A DNA stretch of 64,000 nt, taken from assembly GCA_014529385.2 (NCBI GenBank), contig CM043947.1, positions 129,730,391-129,794,390 on the forward strand, written 5' to 3'. The notes under the pieces were generated by a model, which made no database searches, was not told the origin of the DNA, and saw nothing but the letters and a program-made list of their open reading frames with translations. Shown piece by piece: positions 39,791 to 50,741 of this stretch; position 1 is the stretch's first letter; the number at the start of each line of letters is the position of its first letter. The position numbers and the translations under genes were made by a program. Origin of the DNA: Adiantum capillus-veneris (taxonomy: Eukaryota; Streptophyta; Polypodiopsida; Polypodiales; Pteridaceae).

Positions 39791-40370
39791 GAGCTTCGTA
39801 GTGGAAGCTCTATTGCATGGTCATCATCCCCTCGTTTTGGAGGTAGCTCACTAGGGATGTCATTAATGAAAACATCTTGGAATCCATTTAGAAAATTAGA
39901 CAACTCTAACTCCTCTTGATTCCCTATATTGCTACTTGTGAAAACGCAAAAATAGAGCTTTTCATTGATTTATCAAAAGTAAGCGTATTTACTAGGGATA
40001 TGGTGTTCCCCTACTCGTTAGCATCTATGTACATGCTCTTTTCCCTGTAGGTGAAGTAGATTCTCCTTTCAGGGAACTTCATGTTGGTAGCCATGTGGTT
40101 GAACCATGGTGCCCCTAGGATAACATCCTCATGTTGGAGAGGAGAGATAAAAAAAGTCTTCTTTGTCAACGAAGCTTTGGACATGAAGCCTTAACTTCCC
40201 AAAAGAGAGTAATGGAGGCTTGTTGTCACTTGAAAGCTCTACCTACAGTTACAGTATCTCCCATCTCAAAAGCTTGAATGCCCAACTTGGTGGCCAACTC
40301 CGTTGATATGAAGTTGTGAGTAGAGCTAGGGTCAAACAAGATGAAGGCATCATGTTTCCTTACCTTTCCC
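39791..40370 (-). pseudogene. Gypsy-C protease region remnant
   Basis: On the minus strand the end of the 40636-40226 frame reads ILFDPSSTHNFISTELATKLG (about 40290-40350), the retropepsin active loop with Pro-Ser in place of Ser/Thr-Gly. The segment to 39790 mirrors 36360-36890 of Gypsy-B in broken frames. Confidence 0.72.
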
Positions 40371-41345
40371 CAAGCATAGGAGAGGAATGAGCCTTTGTAA
40401 TAAGTATCCTCTTTTGGAGCTTCAACCATGGAAGCTCTAGGAGTGTCATTGCGTACATTTCTTTTGGGGCAAGAAGGATAACCATGTCCTTGCTCCCCAC
40501 ACTTAAAGCATTTATGGTCTTTACGAAAGGCCTCTAATTCTTTTGGGAGAGAGATTATTTTTACCTTTATAAGCTCCTTTCTCCTTGGACTTGTTGTTGT
40601 TGGTGTTGGTGTTGCCTTGGGAAGAGTTTTGAGCATTTCTCTTCCCTTTTAACTTCATTTCGATCCTTGTTTTCCATGGGCTTGAAATTTCCTCTCGCCC
40701 CTTGTTGGAAATTGATCCTTAAAGCAACCATAGTGTGGTGGATGACTTCAATGATAGTGCTAGGCCGTTGTGAGTTGACATACTCGGCCATTTCATTAGG
40801 TAATCCCGCACAAAAAATTTGTTTTTGTTTGGTAAAGTCTATCCTTTGAAAGACTGTAGCTTTGAGATGTAAATCCCAAAACTTGTCTACATATTTGTGG
40901 AAGGAGAAGAGGGTTACCTCTTTCTTGACTTTTTCTTCCTTTGTTTCCTCTCTTCCCTTTCAAAGTAACAAGGAGAAGGCCTATGGGTTGACCATTTCCT
41001 CTTTGGAGGAGTTGGCGACAGTCTAAACCGCCGTCTTCGTGGAGCCACATCTTCAGAGGAACTTAGGGATTTGCTTCTTTCTCCTTCTTTGGATTCCTCC
41101 TCTCTTATGGGAGAGAGTTTTCTTATGGGAGTCTCACTAAGAGGCCTCCTAAACTCTCTCTCCTTTTGGAGAGGAAGGGAAATCCCATAAGCACGAAGTT
41201 GTTGGGTAACTTTGGCTTGCAAAGTAGGGTTGCCCATAGCTTGATGCAACCTAATAAGAAGATAATTGATAAACATGGGGGGATCATCATTAGCACCTTC
41301 ATGTGCAAAATCAAAGTTATCAATGTTCATCTTGGTTATTGTCAA
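40371..41345 (-). pseudogene. Gypsy-C gag
   Basis: Minus frame from 41345 opens MTITKMNIDNFDFAHEGAND, then MFINYLLIRLHQAMGNPTLQ, a Ser/Arg-rich stretch (RRRRFRLSPTPPKRK), and after a frame change a gag core with KDRLYQTKTNFLCG. Next frame 40791: MAEYVNSQRPSTIIEVIHHTM, VALRINFQQGA, then the knuckle CFKCGEQGHGYPSCPKR (about 40490-40535) with CX2CX4HX4C intact. Frames overlap by shifts. The N-terminal half is missing in Gypsy-B, so this copy is the only one here showing the whole gag. Confidence 0.8.
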
Positions 41346-41749
41346 CTATGCTAATTATACTTATGTGGTTACTTAGTGTATTCTTTGGCAATTCAAAACC
41401 TTAGTTGCTACTCCTCTTAGCCTTTGACAATCAGCACTTAAGTATCTGCACCCACGGCTCGAATTGGTTAATTATAGAGAGTAGTGGAGTGGGTCTAACA
41501 TAGCAAAATTGTCAAGGGATAGCTCCTTTCAGACTTCTTATGGCCCAATAATGGTAAAGCCATAAGCAAGTCTAAAAAGACCCCATTATTAAGACCAAAG
41601 CTCCCGAGGTGTGCACCATATCCTACATAGTGGGCTCAACAAAACGGATAATAGATCTAGTCCCACTTACCCTAATATAATTAACAAAATCAACCATTAA
41701 TAGACTACTTAAGGACCTCTCTTGTTAAGCAAGAAAAATGCAACCAAAT
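41346..41749 (-). other. Gypsy-C leader
   Basis: AT-rich untranslated leader between gag start and primer-binding site; no domain seen. Confidence 0.65.
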
Positions 41750-41762
41750 GCTTTGATACCAA
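41750..41762 (-). promoter_or_regulatory. Primer-binding site of Gypsy-C
   Basis: Minus strand TTGGTATCAAAGC directly next to the LTR end CCATTACA; initiator Met-tRNA type. Same form as the site of Gypsy-A at 3115. Confidence 0.85.
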
Positions 41763-42455
41763 TGTAATGGAAATGGCCTATGAACTTTGAGAATAGCGGA
41801 ATTAAGGAAATTAGAGTGAGCATTTTTGTGAGGCTACTTTGAGAACATAGAGGGTGAACTTAATTGATGGTAGCAACATAAACATAGTACTTAATTAACT
41901 TGGCATGAACAATACTTTTGCAAGAGAGAGAGAGTATTAGAGAACATGACAATAGTTGAGGACCAAATTTACTTGGAGCCGGCGGTCCCCCCTCCAAAAG
42001 GCGTTTGTATTATAGATTCTCCCATCAAGAGAGACTTGGTACAATACAATCTTTGTGTTCCTTGTGACCTAGGGAATGCTATGAAGATGAAAAGCTTCAT
42101 GCATCATGAGCATAACATAAACTTTGCAAAAAGCATTAACTATCCCAAGCCTCAGTTCCAAGGCCTCAAACACCTTCGAAGGTGGAGAGAGCTAGCGAGG
42201 AATGAGGGCAGGGAAGAGGAAGAAGAATCATTCATAGGAGAAAGAAATAGTTCCTCACTTATCATCACTCTTCTTGCTTAGCATAGCATAATAGCATAGT
42301 AATTAAGATGAAGCAAATGGCAAGCTTAAGCATTGAATCATGGCTCTTGGTCGGATTTTCATTCCATAGCCAAGAGTATCAGTGTAGGCCTCAACTTCTC
42401 AACAAGCTTGGAGAAGGAGATGGAGCTCTTGTACTTTGCACTTCACACAATGAGA

Positions 42456-42518
<63 letters not shown>

Positions 42519-42550
42519 AAAGAGTAAACCCCCTCTCATGTTTGGTCCAC

Positions 42551-42602
<52 letters not shown>

Positions 42603-43393
42603 TTATTTAATTATATCATTTGGACATGTGTCCTCTTTTTCCTCTTTGAGAGAAAGAGCTTAATTATTTATTTTTATGTATCTAAATTCTCAAGCACCCC
42701 TTTAAAGCCTATCCAATAGGATTCAAGCACATTATGAGGGCCACATGGGGAGGATCTTGACATGTGTCTTTTATGCTTCTTAAGATATCATGTTTGAATT
42801 GAACACTTCAAACACCTTAGTCATTTAGGCATGAAAACCGTTTATGCCTCTTGAGAGATCATGTTTGAATTGAACACTTCAAGAACCTTAGTCATTTAAG
42901 TATGAGAAGCACCTCAAGCTTGGGCAAACACTTTAATCACTTTAGTTAGCAAGCACGACAAACACCTCATGCTTGGGTAGGATTCCCACCTCAAGGTCAG
43001 CCCTACCTTGCCTAAGGTCAAATGACTTTTTAACACTAACCTTTGGAGGTCTTTAATGAAGCTAGCCCTAAGGTCTTTTAAGCTCTATTAGATGCACATT
43101 GCTCTCTGATAGACTAACTTCTTTGGACCCCTATTGAGATGTAACCATCTCTCCTCTCGGTCCCTTGCTGAGGTAAATCTAGAAGCACTTATTGCACATT
43201 GCTCTTTGGTAGACCGTCTCCTTTTGAACCCCTATTGAGATGCAACCATTTCTCCTTTTGGTCCCCTGTTGAGATAGGTCTAGAAGCACGTATCTATATC
43301 CTAGCTCTTGTTCCCCTTTTATCTTCCCATATTAAATGATATGTTTAATATGAGAAAATCATTTGGTAAAGTTAGATATTATATTTTATGACA
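41763..43393 (-). repeat. Gypsy-C 5' LTR (about 1.63 kb)
   Basis: On the minus strand it runs TGTCATAAAATATAATATC to CCATTACA. It matches the solo LTR 4319-5925. It holds an expanded (GT)n at 42455-42517 and (CT)n at 42552-42599 (plus strand), positions where the solo LTR has only short CA seeds. Confidence 0.92.
42455..42600. repeat. (GT)n and (CT)n microsatellites within the LTR
   Basis: About 30 GT units followed, after 34 bp, by about 24 CT units. Frames across them give only Cys-Val or Ser-Leu repeats. Confidence 0.95.
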
Positions 43394-44182
43394 TCAGACA
43401 AAACATATCAAGACTTTTTTGTGTAGATTCAACCTTGAGGATTGCAAGCCTTGCTAATCCCATAGTGATAGGCTTGAAGCTAAGTCTTTGTGATGCTATA
43501 TATTAATTTGATGTCCCGCTCTATCATTAGAATGTTGGTTGCTTCATCTATGTATGTATTATGAGGCCAGGTGTTCAATATATAGTCTCATATGTAAGCA
43601 TATTTATGCATAGCCCATGGTCTACACATTGGAAGGATGTTAAGTGGATCTTTCACTACTTGAGTGGCATTGTTCATTTTAGGTTGTTTTATCCTAAGGG
43701 GGGATCATTGCACCCAATTTACATGCTTTTTTAAACTCAAATTGGTCCTGAATGCTATGACGCACGAGTCTCAACTAGTTGTTCTTGTCTCATGCTTGGA
43801 AACTCAAGCATAACTTGGTTGAGCAAGAAGCAGTCTACAATGGCCGCTTCTATTTGGAGGTTAAGTATAGGGCATATTTCATAACCATGGTTAAGTAAGT
43901 GAATTTTGCTCATATGCCTTTTGAATGACTTGGCTATTAGCTGATAGTCAAAGTCCAATTATCATTATGTCAGGGAGAGACTCTCTGTAGGAACAATTAG
44001 CTTGGCTTATGTGCATATGCATGACAACCTTGCTAATCTTTTCATAAAGGCTTTGCCTTATGAAATTTTGAAGCTTTTTGCAAAGCTTTGGGTTTAATCC
44101 TCTCTGTGAACTAATCACATAGAGTCTTGCACTTCCCTAACATGAGTGTCAAATCATATTCAGTGATCATTCCCAACGGAGA
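43394..44182 (+). pseudogene. Copia-4: RT end and RNase H of a Copia-1/2/5 family member, decayed
   Basis: Aligns with 49880-50740 of Copia-2: the GAGGATTGCAAG joint (43437), HSPWSTHWKDVKWIFHYLSG-like sequence (43610-43665), a LFYPKGGSLHP-like stretch (43685-43720), CLVSCLETQA / WLSKKQSTMAASIWR (43790-43860), HYHYVRERLS-like (43955-43990) and ANLFIKALPYE (44030-44060). Multiple stops and shifts. The 5' part is cut at 43393 by the Gypsy-C LTR. The element never resumes on the far side of Gypsy-C in this window. Confidence 0.8.
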
Positions 44183-44189
44183 TTTGTTA

Positions 44190-44420
44190 CTTTATTATGG
44201 TAGTGATGAGTGTAAACACATTCAGGACCATGGGGGCACCTTTTTCCCTATTTTAGGAGGGTTTTTTTTTCTCAGCTTGTATATACGTCCGTCACTTTAG
44301 GGTAAGCCTTATCTTTGTATTAGCACACTCAGTAATATTACTTCGTGGGCTATGTGGCCTTGAGCTTCTCCTTTGTCTTGTCCATCTTTGCATGCATTCT
44401 TAGAGGTTTATTTCAAGCAA
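44190..44420 (+). repeat. Copia-4 3' LTR remnant
   Basis: TGTTACTTTATTATGGTAGTGATGAGTGTAAACACATTC... to the CATGCATTCTTAGAGG region; recognisable but diverged from the family LTR (46038-46265). The terminal CAACA is degraded. Confidence 0.7.
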
Positions 44421-44439
44421 TTTTTTTCCAATTAGTTTG

Positions 44440-44870
44440 TTGGGTACTTTCTGAAAGCTTTGCACTTACTCCCCTTTGTGAATTAATCACATAGAATCCA
44501 TCACTTCCCTATACATGAGTGCCAAATCATGTTCATTGCATCCCCCCATGGGGATTTTCACCATAGTATGGTAGTGTTGTGTGTGTGAACACACAACACT
44601 GCCATACCATGAGGTCCTAAGTGTGAACACACTTAGGACCTCATGGACACGTTTTTCTCTCTTAAGGAGATCCCCCCCCCCCCCGGTCCATCACTTTAGG
44701 GAAAGCCTTATCTTTGTATTAACACACTTATAATATTACTTCTTGTGTTGTTTGGTATTGAGCTTCTTTGTCATTTTCTCCATCTTCACCTACATTCTTG
44801 TTTTATTTCAAACAATTTCTTCCCCACTAGTTTGTTGGTGGCTTTCGTATGCTCAAATACAAATTTCAAG
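44440..44870 (+). repeat. Second copia tail plus LTR remnant with twin hairpins
   Basis: The RNase H tail and 3' untranslated segment (AAGCTTTGCACTTACTCCCC, 44456 on) recurs, followed by a second LTR remnant from about 44560 to 44815. The normal GTGATGTGTGTGAACACAC block is replaced by two hairpins (44566-44607 and 44609-44644). A C-rich run of 14 is at 44671-44684. Confidence 0.75.
44566..44644. repeat. Two adjacent hairpins
   Basis: Hairpin 1, 44566-44607: GTATGGTAGTGTTGTGTG pairs with CACACAACACTGCCATAC with one mismatch. Hairpin 2: ATGAGGTCCTAAGTGTG (44609-44625) pairs perfectly with 44628-44644. Both grow from the GTGTGAACACAC core of the family LTR. Confidence 0.9.
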
Positions 44871-45111
44871 CACTTGTTTACTTGCTTTATTTGACCATCA
44901 ATTAGAAGTTTGTCAAGGGTGCTTATACTGAGTAGTATACCCAGCCTTTTGAATATGGCTTGCCAAAATTGCATGTCAAATATGGATCATGGTTGCGAAC
45001 AATGTTACTATGCAACCCATAAAGCTTATCAGCATTCTCACAAATAGTCATGCTAAATCTAGGGTTTAATTCATTGTTGAGTCCATTGTTCCATTGTGAT
45101 GAGAATATCAT
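44786..45111 (-). pseudogene. Gypsy-D integrase core remnant
   Basis: Minus strand reads IVRNHDPYLTCNFGKPYSKG (about 44935-44995), the equivalent of the VSDRDPxFTSxFW segment holding the second catalytic Asp, then FWQAIFKRLGILLSISTLDK and IDGQIKQVNKCLKFVF, the equivalent of HPQTDGQTERVNR. The Glu position reads Gln/Lys-rich, so catalysis is lost. It lies downstream, on the minus strand, of the RT remnant at 45130-45620. Confidence 0.7.
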
Positions 45112-45129
45112 GTGAAAACACTACAAATT

Positions 45130-45640
45130 TCCCAAGGCATGGACACAAGACACTTTCCATAAGTATCACGAATATTACAAGGGGCATTGGTTAGCCCAAA
45201 TAGCATAATCAAGAGCTTGTAATTGTTGAAGCGTATTTGAAACGCTATCTTAAGTATGTCACAAGACTTGATCTACACCTACTAATACCCTAAGAGTAAG
45301 TCAATCTTAGGAAATAATGAAGGCCTTATGGTTGATCTAATTATTAGTCTAACCTTTGTGGTAGATATTCCTTCTTGATTGTAACACCATCCAAATTGTG
45401 ATAGGCTATGCTCATACATATAACTATCCTTCCTCTTAACTCATAAGATTGGAAAAGCCCATGGAGAAGTGTTGGGCTTAATGATCATCCTGACATTACA
45501 TCTCCTCAACTTCTTTAGCATTAAGCATGTAAGGGGGTTTACTAATGGGCTTGCTTATTAGTACAAGGTTGATGCCATGCTGCATCGCTTACTCAAGGGA
45601 CATCCCAATTGGTATGTCCAAAGGGATTAAACATCTTTAA
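45130..45640 (-). pseudogene. Gypsy-D reverse transcriptase remnant
   Basis: The minus strand carries, across frames, LISKPISKPPYMLNAKEVEE (45510-45590), matching the RPYRL/NPxELxEL start of gypsy RT, then HFSMGFSNLMS-like, an IVEKEYLPQRLD-like region (45340-45390) and GLTNAPCNIRDTY at about 45160-45210. Stops are frequent and the YxDD box is not visible. Confidence 0.6.
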
Positions 45641-45730
45641 ATTCCTTAAGTACTTTTTGTAGCCCTACCTTTGTAGATTGAAGTGGAAGGGAGGAATAGA
45701 AGAGGATCTATGTGAAACTGGGGGCTTAAA

Positions 45731-46036
45731 CTAATTATGTCTCTTTTGTTCATTATCACACATAAGTTGACAAGAAACCAGAAAAATCACATAGAAAAAA
45801 AAAACTTCCTCTACCCAATTAACTTTGGTGAATTTACAAAGTTCATCTATACAAATGAGTGGAGAAGGATGGACGTCTTGTTCTCCCATAAGCAACACAT
45901 CCCTACTAGTGACCATAAATGAAAGTGGAATATACTTGTATTTATGATCCAATGGAGGACCTAGACCATGTAACCACTTATGCCCTAGGACTACATTTGC
46001 ATGTTCCATATTCATGACATGGAAGTCAAGATCCAA
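45731..46036 (-). pseudogene. Gypsy-D protease remnant
   Basis: Minus frame MDLDFHVMNMEHANVVLGHKW (from 46036), then LHGLGPPLDHKYKYIPLSFM. This matches the C-terminal part of gypsy retropepsin, where FxVMD...DVVLGxxWL precedes the RT. The active-site part would lie across the Copia-2 insertion, on the far side of 50968, and was not found. Confidence 0.65.
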
Positions 46037-46037
46037 C

Positions 46038-46265
46038 TGTTACCATATACATGTAGTAGTGATGTGTGTGAACACACTAGGACCGTTGGGGCATTTTTTC
46101 CCTCTTTAGGAGGTTTTTTCCCCCCGTGCATTGTATATACGCCCATCACTCTAAGGCTATCTATCTTTCCATTGCACACTAAGTAACACATTCTCTATTG
46201 TGTGCCTTGAACTTCCTTCATCTTCTCCAAGCTGTGTGCATTTCTCTTCAACCCTAATTCCAACA
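46038..46265 (+). repeat. Copia-2 5' LTR
   Basis: TGTTACCATATACATG to CTAATTCCAACA, 228 bp. CATTGTATATACGCCC could be the promoter TATA element. The primer-binding site ATTGGTATCAGAGC follows at 46266-46279. Confidence 0.95.
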
Positions 46266-46279
46266 ATTGGTATCAGAGC
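46266..46279 (+). promoter_or_regulatory. Primer-binding site of Copia-2
   Basis: TTGGTATCAGAGC matches the complement of the 3' end of initiator Met-tRNA exactly for 12 bases. The leader runs from here to the gag start at 46628. Confidence 0.9.
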
Positions 46280-46627
46280 AGGTTGCATCCTCCCGGGCTC
46301 GGTCGCCAGCAGCTCCAGCACACACCTGCTCATTTTCTCCGATTTCGGTGAGCTTTGGCAAGCGTTCGCAGGTCGACAAAATTTTTGGGAGAGCCCCAAG
46401 AGCTTAGTTTGCTCAGATTTTTGATTCGGGCTCATCTCGGCCTCTGTTTCCACTACATGCAGTACTGCATATGCTATTTCGTCATTTTGTGCAGATTTTC
46501 TGTCAGTGCCATTTTCTGCATAACAGGTACCTTTCAGTCTTCTACGGTTTGTGCTATATAGCACGTGTTGTTCTCGCTTTGTTTCTCCTCTTTTCGGGCA
46601 GTTTTCACATCAGGTGCAACATTTACC

Positions 46628-47338
46628 ATGGTTGACAACATCACATATGTGTTCAAGATGTTTGCTGTTGAGGACAGATTGGATGGGGACAATTACCCTA
46701 TGTGGGCTTACATGATACAACATGTTCTTGTGTCAAAGGGCGTCTGGAATATTATGCAGGGCATAGATGTACGTCCTGGTTCTAACAATGCAGGTGATGT
46801 TGAGGATGTGGCAAGTCTTGCTGCAAGGATTGCTGCTATTAGAGTTATTTTGCCTACGTCAAAACAATCTCGTTGGGATGTAAAGGATGCGCAGGCTCAT
46901 GCATTGATTGCATTGTCTATGAAGCGCACCATTGTTCCTCACATTCGTTCAGCAAAATCTGCAAAACAAGCTAGAGATATTTTGGATGGTCTTTATGTAA
47001 GTCGCAATGAGGCTAAAATTGCTTTGTTGCGTAAAGAGCTGGAGTCAAAGATTATGCATGAGGAAGATGATATGGACACTTTTCTTACTGGTGTCAAAGA
47101 TATCAATGAGCAACTTATTTCTACAGGTGAAGTCGTTGTAGACATTTCCCTTGTGCAGACTGTTCTTGATGCCTTACTAGATTCTTACCAGAATTTTGCT
47201 AGTACTTGGAGACTTATTACCCAAGGAAATCCTGAAGTTGTCAAGTTTGATACATTATGCACATTGCTGTTGCAAGATTCACTTTCTAAAAAAAACAAGA
47301 CTAGGCAACAAAAAGAAGACGCATTGCCATTATTGTAG
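46628..47338 (+). pseudogene. Copia-2 gag
   Basis: ATG at 46628 opens MVDNITYVFKMFAVEDRLDG; the frame is open through NYPMWAYMIQHVLVSKGVW, RNEAKIALLRKELESKIMHE and FDTLCTLLLQDSLSKK. It is the same UBN2-type gag as in Copia-1 and Copia-5. At about 47308 a deletion of roughly 55 codons joins KTRQQ to the knuckle region and shifts the frame, ending this reading at 47338. Confidence 0.9.
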
Positions 47339-47936
47339 AGCTAATGATCATTTGATCAAGCAATGTCCTAAGTTGAAGGCCAAAGAGGCTAAGAAGAAAG
47401 AGGGTGGTTCCAATGCAAATGCTAGTTCCACTACAAATGCAACCATTGTTGAGTCTTCTATGACAGGAGACTGTGTTGCTAATGTTGATGTAGAATGGGC
47501 TTTTAGTGCAGAGTGCACTTACAATCCTGTTGTCCATGATGCATGCATATCGATTGCTGCAGACTCACATGTGTGGTATTTTGATAATGGTGCTACAAAG
47601 AACATTACCTCACATCGTGAATTGTTAACCTCTCTCGAGTCTGTCCCTCATGGGAATTCAGTCACTTGTGCCAACCATGCCTCTTATCCGGTTCAGGGAG
47701 TTGGAAAGATTGTGCTTACTGCTGCAAATGGCAGTTCTTTCACACTTGTTACTGCACTTTATGTACCTGGGATCAAGAAGAATCTTTTGTCTGTATCTGC
47801 ACTTGCTAGACTTGGACTTGTAGTCAAATTTGTGGATGATAGATGTACAGTTCATGATCTTAGTTTTGGTAATCAATTGCAGATTCAAGGTCTATTTCAG
47901 ATGCAAAACTTTGGCATGCACGTTTTGATCATCTGA
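47305..47936 (+). pseudogene. Copia-2 zinc knuckle, protease and pre-integrase
   Basis: Frame 47196-47936 gives THCHYCRANDHLIKQCPK (47316-47370) with an intact CX2CX4HX4C knuckle. The protease loop at 47575-47605 reads WYFDNGATKNITSH: Asn replaces Ser in DSG, so activity is doubtful. LYVPGIKKNLLSVSALARLG follows. At about 47872 a deletion of about 100 bp removes the segment present in Copia-5, and the frame ends. Confidence 0.88.
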
Positions 47937-48836
47937 ATTTTGCTAGTTTGCTGCGTTTGCAAAAATCTGATATGGTTGCTTCTTTGCTGCCTCTTGAAGC
48001 ACCTGTCAAACATGTTTGTGAAGGCTGTATTTTGGGTAAGATGCAGCGTTCGAAGTTTCCAAAGGATGGCTCAGTTAGGGCCACATGCAGGTTGCAGCTT
48101 GTGCATAGTGATATTTGTGGGCCCATACAAACTCCGTCCTTGGGCAATTACCTTTACTTCATGACTTTCATTGATGATTACTCCAGGCATGCATGGGTAT
48201 TTCCGCTAAAAGCGAAGTCCAAAGTTTTTATGTGCTTCAAACAATTTTTGGCTATGGCTGAAAATGTATCGAAATGTACTATGGGCACCCTTTGTTCCGA
48301 TCGAGGGGGGGAGTATATGTCTCATGAATTTAATGCATTTCTGGCTAGTCGTGGGATAAAACACCAATGGACAATGCCTTATACGCCTTAGCAAAATGGT
48401 GTTGCTGAGAGGAAAAACAGGTCACTTACGGAAATCGCACGATGTATGGTCAAAAGTCAAGCTTTGCCGCATTCTTTTTGGCTTGAGGCCATCATGTGTG
48501 CCACTTATGTACTAAACAGGTGTCCTACAAAAGCTTTGTAGTCTATTACTCCATATGAAGCATGCCATGATAGAAAGCCTTCTATTGAGCACATGCGTGT
48601 TTTTGGTTGTTTGGCATATGCTTTGGTGCCACAAACACAACACAGAAAATTGGATGATAAGGCTGTCAAATGTGTTTTTGTTGGTTATAGATCTGAAAGC
48701 AAAGGTTACAGGTTGTATCATCTTCAAACAAAGCGTATTCTGGTTTCACGGGATGTAGTGTTTGTGGAAGATTCTGTTCATCCCTTGCTGTCATGTACTA
48801 GAGACAATAATGTAAGTCACATGACATTTATGACAC
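47937..48836 (+). pseudogene. Copia-2 integrase with two CAG-to-TAG stops
   Basis: The zinc site continues (VCEGCILGKMQRSKFPKDG), then the core: LVHSDICGPI, MTFIDDYSRHAWVFPL, LCSDRGGEYMSHEF and, after the stop at 48389-48391, NGVAERKNRSL, so all three DDE residues are coded. A second stop is at 48539-48541 (KAL*SITPYEA). Both sites read CAG or CAA in sister copies. FGCLAYALVPQ and KGYRLYHLQTKRILVSRDVVF close the domain. Confidence 0.88.
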
Positions 48837-48837
48837 T

Positions 48838-50666
48838 TTGTTGCCTCTTTTCAGTGGTGGAAGTTCGAATGTAAATTCCAATGAGGCAAACGTACAACCT
48901 AAGGGGGTTTCTGAAAATGTTACAGATCAGCCCATCACTGATACAGATGTACATGATGTACTTGACGAGGAAAGGGCTGAAAATGAGCAGGCTAGAGGTA
49001 TGCCAAAATGGTTGGTGCATACATTGCGTGACAGTAAATTGGATGCACCTTTGTCTAGCCGTACTCGTTCAGGCTCTCACCATGCATCTTATGCATCAGA
49101 TTGTTATGCTTTGGCTATGTCTAGCTCACATGATGTTGAAAAACCTCTGTCTTTTGATGAAGCACGGAATTCAAAAAATTGGATGGCTGCCATGCAATCA
49201 AAATATGATGCACTCATAGAAAATGACACGTGGACTTTATGTGATTTGCCTCCTGGCAGAAAGGCCATTGGTACGAAGTGGGTTTACAAGTTGAACCCCA
49301 AGCCTGATGGTGAGATCGATCGCCATAAGGCTCGACTTGTTGCAAAGGGTTATGCACAGCAAAAGGGCATACATTATGAAGAGACTTTTTCTCCCACTTG
49401 TCGTATGACTACTGTGCATTTTCTATGTGCATTGGCAGCTCATTTTGGTTGGGATGTACATCAATCAAACATTGTTACTGCTTTCTTGAATGGTGATATA
49501 TTTGAGGAAGTTTTGCCTCACGGTTTTGTCAAGAAAGGACAAGAGGACAAAGTGTGCAAATGTAAGAAGGCTTTGTATGGGTTGAAGCAATCTCCTCGTG
49601 CTTGGTATGAGAAAGCTGACACTCATTTGGTCAAACAAGGCTTTCGTAACAGTCCAACAGAAAGCACATTGTATGTAAAGCGTGAGGGTGATGTACTTCT
49701 CATCGTGGTTCTTTATGTCGATGATTTGCTTATTATTGGACCAAATGAGAGACATATTGCTGAGTTTAAGGCTGATTTGAATGCTACTTTCAAGATGAAA
49801 GATTTGGGGTTGTTGCATCATTACTTGAGTATACAGTTTAAGCAGTTTGATGGTGGTATTGCCTTGTGTCAGAAAAGTTACATAGAGACATTACTATGTA
49901 AGTTTGGACTTGAGGATTGCAAAACCTATTGCCACTCCCATGGAAACAGGTTTGAAGTTGAGTCTACATGATGGTGGTGATCATGTTGATGTCACTCTTT
50001 ACCAAATTGTTGTTGGTTGCCTCCTTTATGTATGCAACACGAGGTCGGATATTCAGTTTGCAGTCTCATAGGTCAGCAGATTTATGCATAGCCCAGGGTC
50101 TAAGCATTGTAAGGCTTAGGATTTTTTGCTACCGTAGTGGCACTTTACATCTTGGATTGTTTTATCCCAAGGGGGGATCATTGCCGCCAGACTTACATGC
50201 TTTTTCGGACTCGGATTGGGCTTGTTGTTTTGACACGAGAGTGTCCACTAGTGGTTTTTGTTTCATGCTTGGGAGTTCATGTATATGATGGTTGAGCAAG
50301 AAGCAACCTACAGTGGCCACTTCTAGTTGTGAGGCTGAGTACAGGGCAGTTTTCACAGCTACGGTTGAGTGTGTATGGCTCAGACGCCTTATGACTTATT
50401 TGGGTGTCGGAGAAGACACTCGCAACACTATCTACACTGACAGTCAGAGCACATTGGCAGTTGCGAGGAACCCAGTTTTCCATGCTCGCACAAAGCACAT
50501 TGAGGTGCATTACCACTATGTCAGGGAGAGGCTCTCAGCAGGAGAGATAAGCTTGGCTTATGTGCCAACACAGGACAACTTTGCAGATATTTTCACAAAG
50601 GCATTATCGCGTGAGAAGCTTGAAGCTTTCTGCAAGGCTTTGGTCTTACTCCCCTTTGTGGACTGA
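48838..50666 (+). pseudogene. Copia-2 reverse transcriptase and RNase H
   Basis: A long frame 48838-49971 holds WTLCDLPPGRKAIGTKWVYK, ARLVAKGYAQQKGIHYEETF, SNIVTAFLNGDIFEEVLPHG, KKALYGLKQSPRAWYEK, VVLYVDDLLIIGPNERH (YVDD intact, about 49710-49745) and DLGLLHHYLSIQFKQFDGG. A frameshift near 49925 and short gaps follow, then SGTLHLGLFYPKGGSLPPDL and, from 50292, ATSSCEAEYRAVFTATVECVW, IYTDSQSTLAVARNPVFHAR and KHIEVHYHYVRERLSAGEI, the RNase H. TKALSREKLEAF ends it before the polypurine tract. Confidence 0.92.
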
Positions 50667-50741
50667 TCATGTCCTCAGGGCATGGCACTTCCCTTTACTC
50701 ATGTGCCATCTCTCATGTACCGCATCACTCCAGGGGGGATT

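Larger units (their letters stand above)
39019..43393 (-). mobile_element. Gypsy-C: Ty3/gypsy, minus strand, with 5' LTR, truncated in RNase H
   Basis: On the minus strand: 5' LTR 43393-41763, primer-binding site, leader, gag, zinc knuckle, protease, RT N-terminal part, RNase H start, then an abrupt end at about 39019. No 3' LTR. The 39019-40800 segment is inverted relative to 35831-37640 of Gypsy-B with the same two RT deletions. The LTR is the same family as the solo LTR at 4319-5925. Confidence 0.88.

Noticed and set aside
46266-46290. tRNA gene fragments (TGGTATCAGAGC motifs)
   Set aside because: These 12-13-base matches to initiator Met-tRNA are primer-binding sites next to LTRs; no cloverleaf surrounds them.
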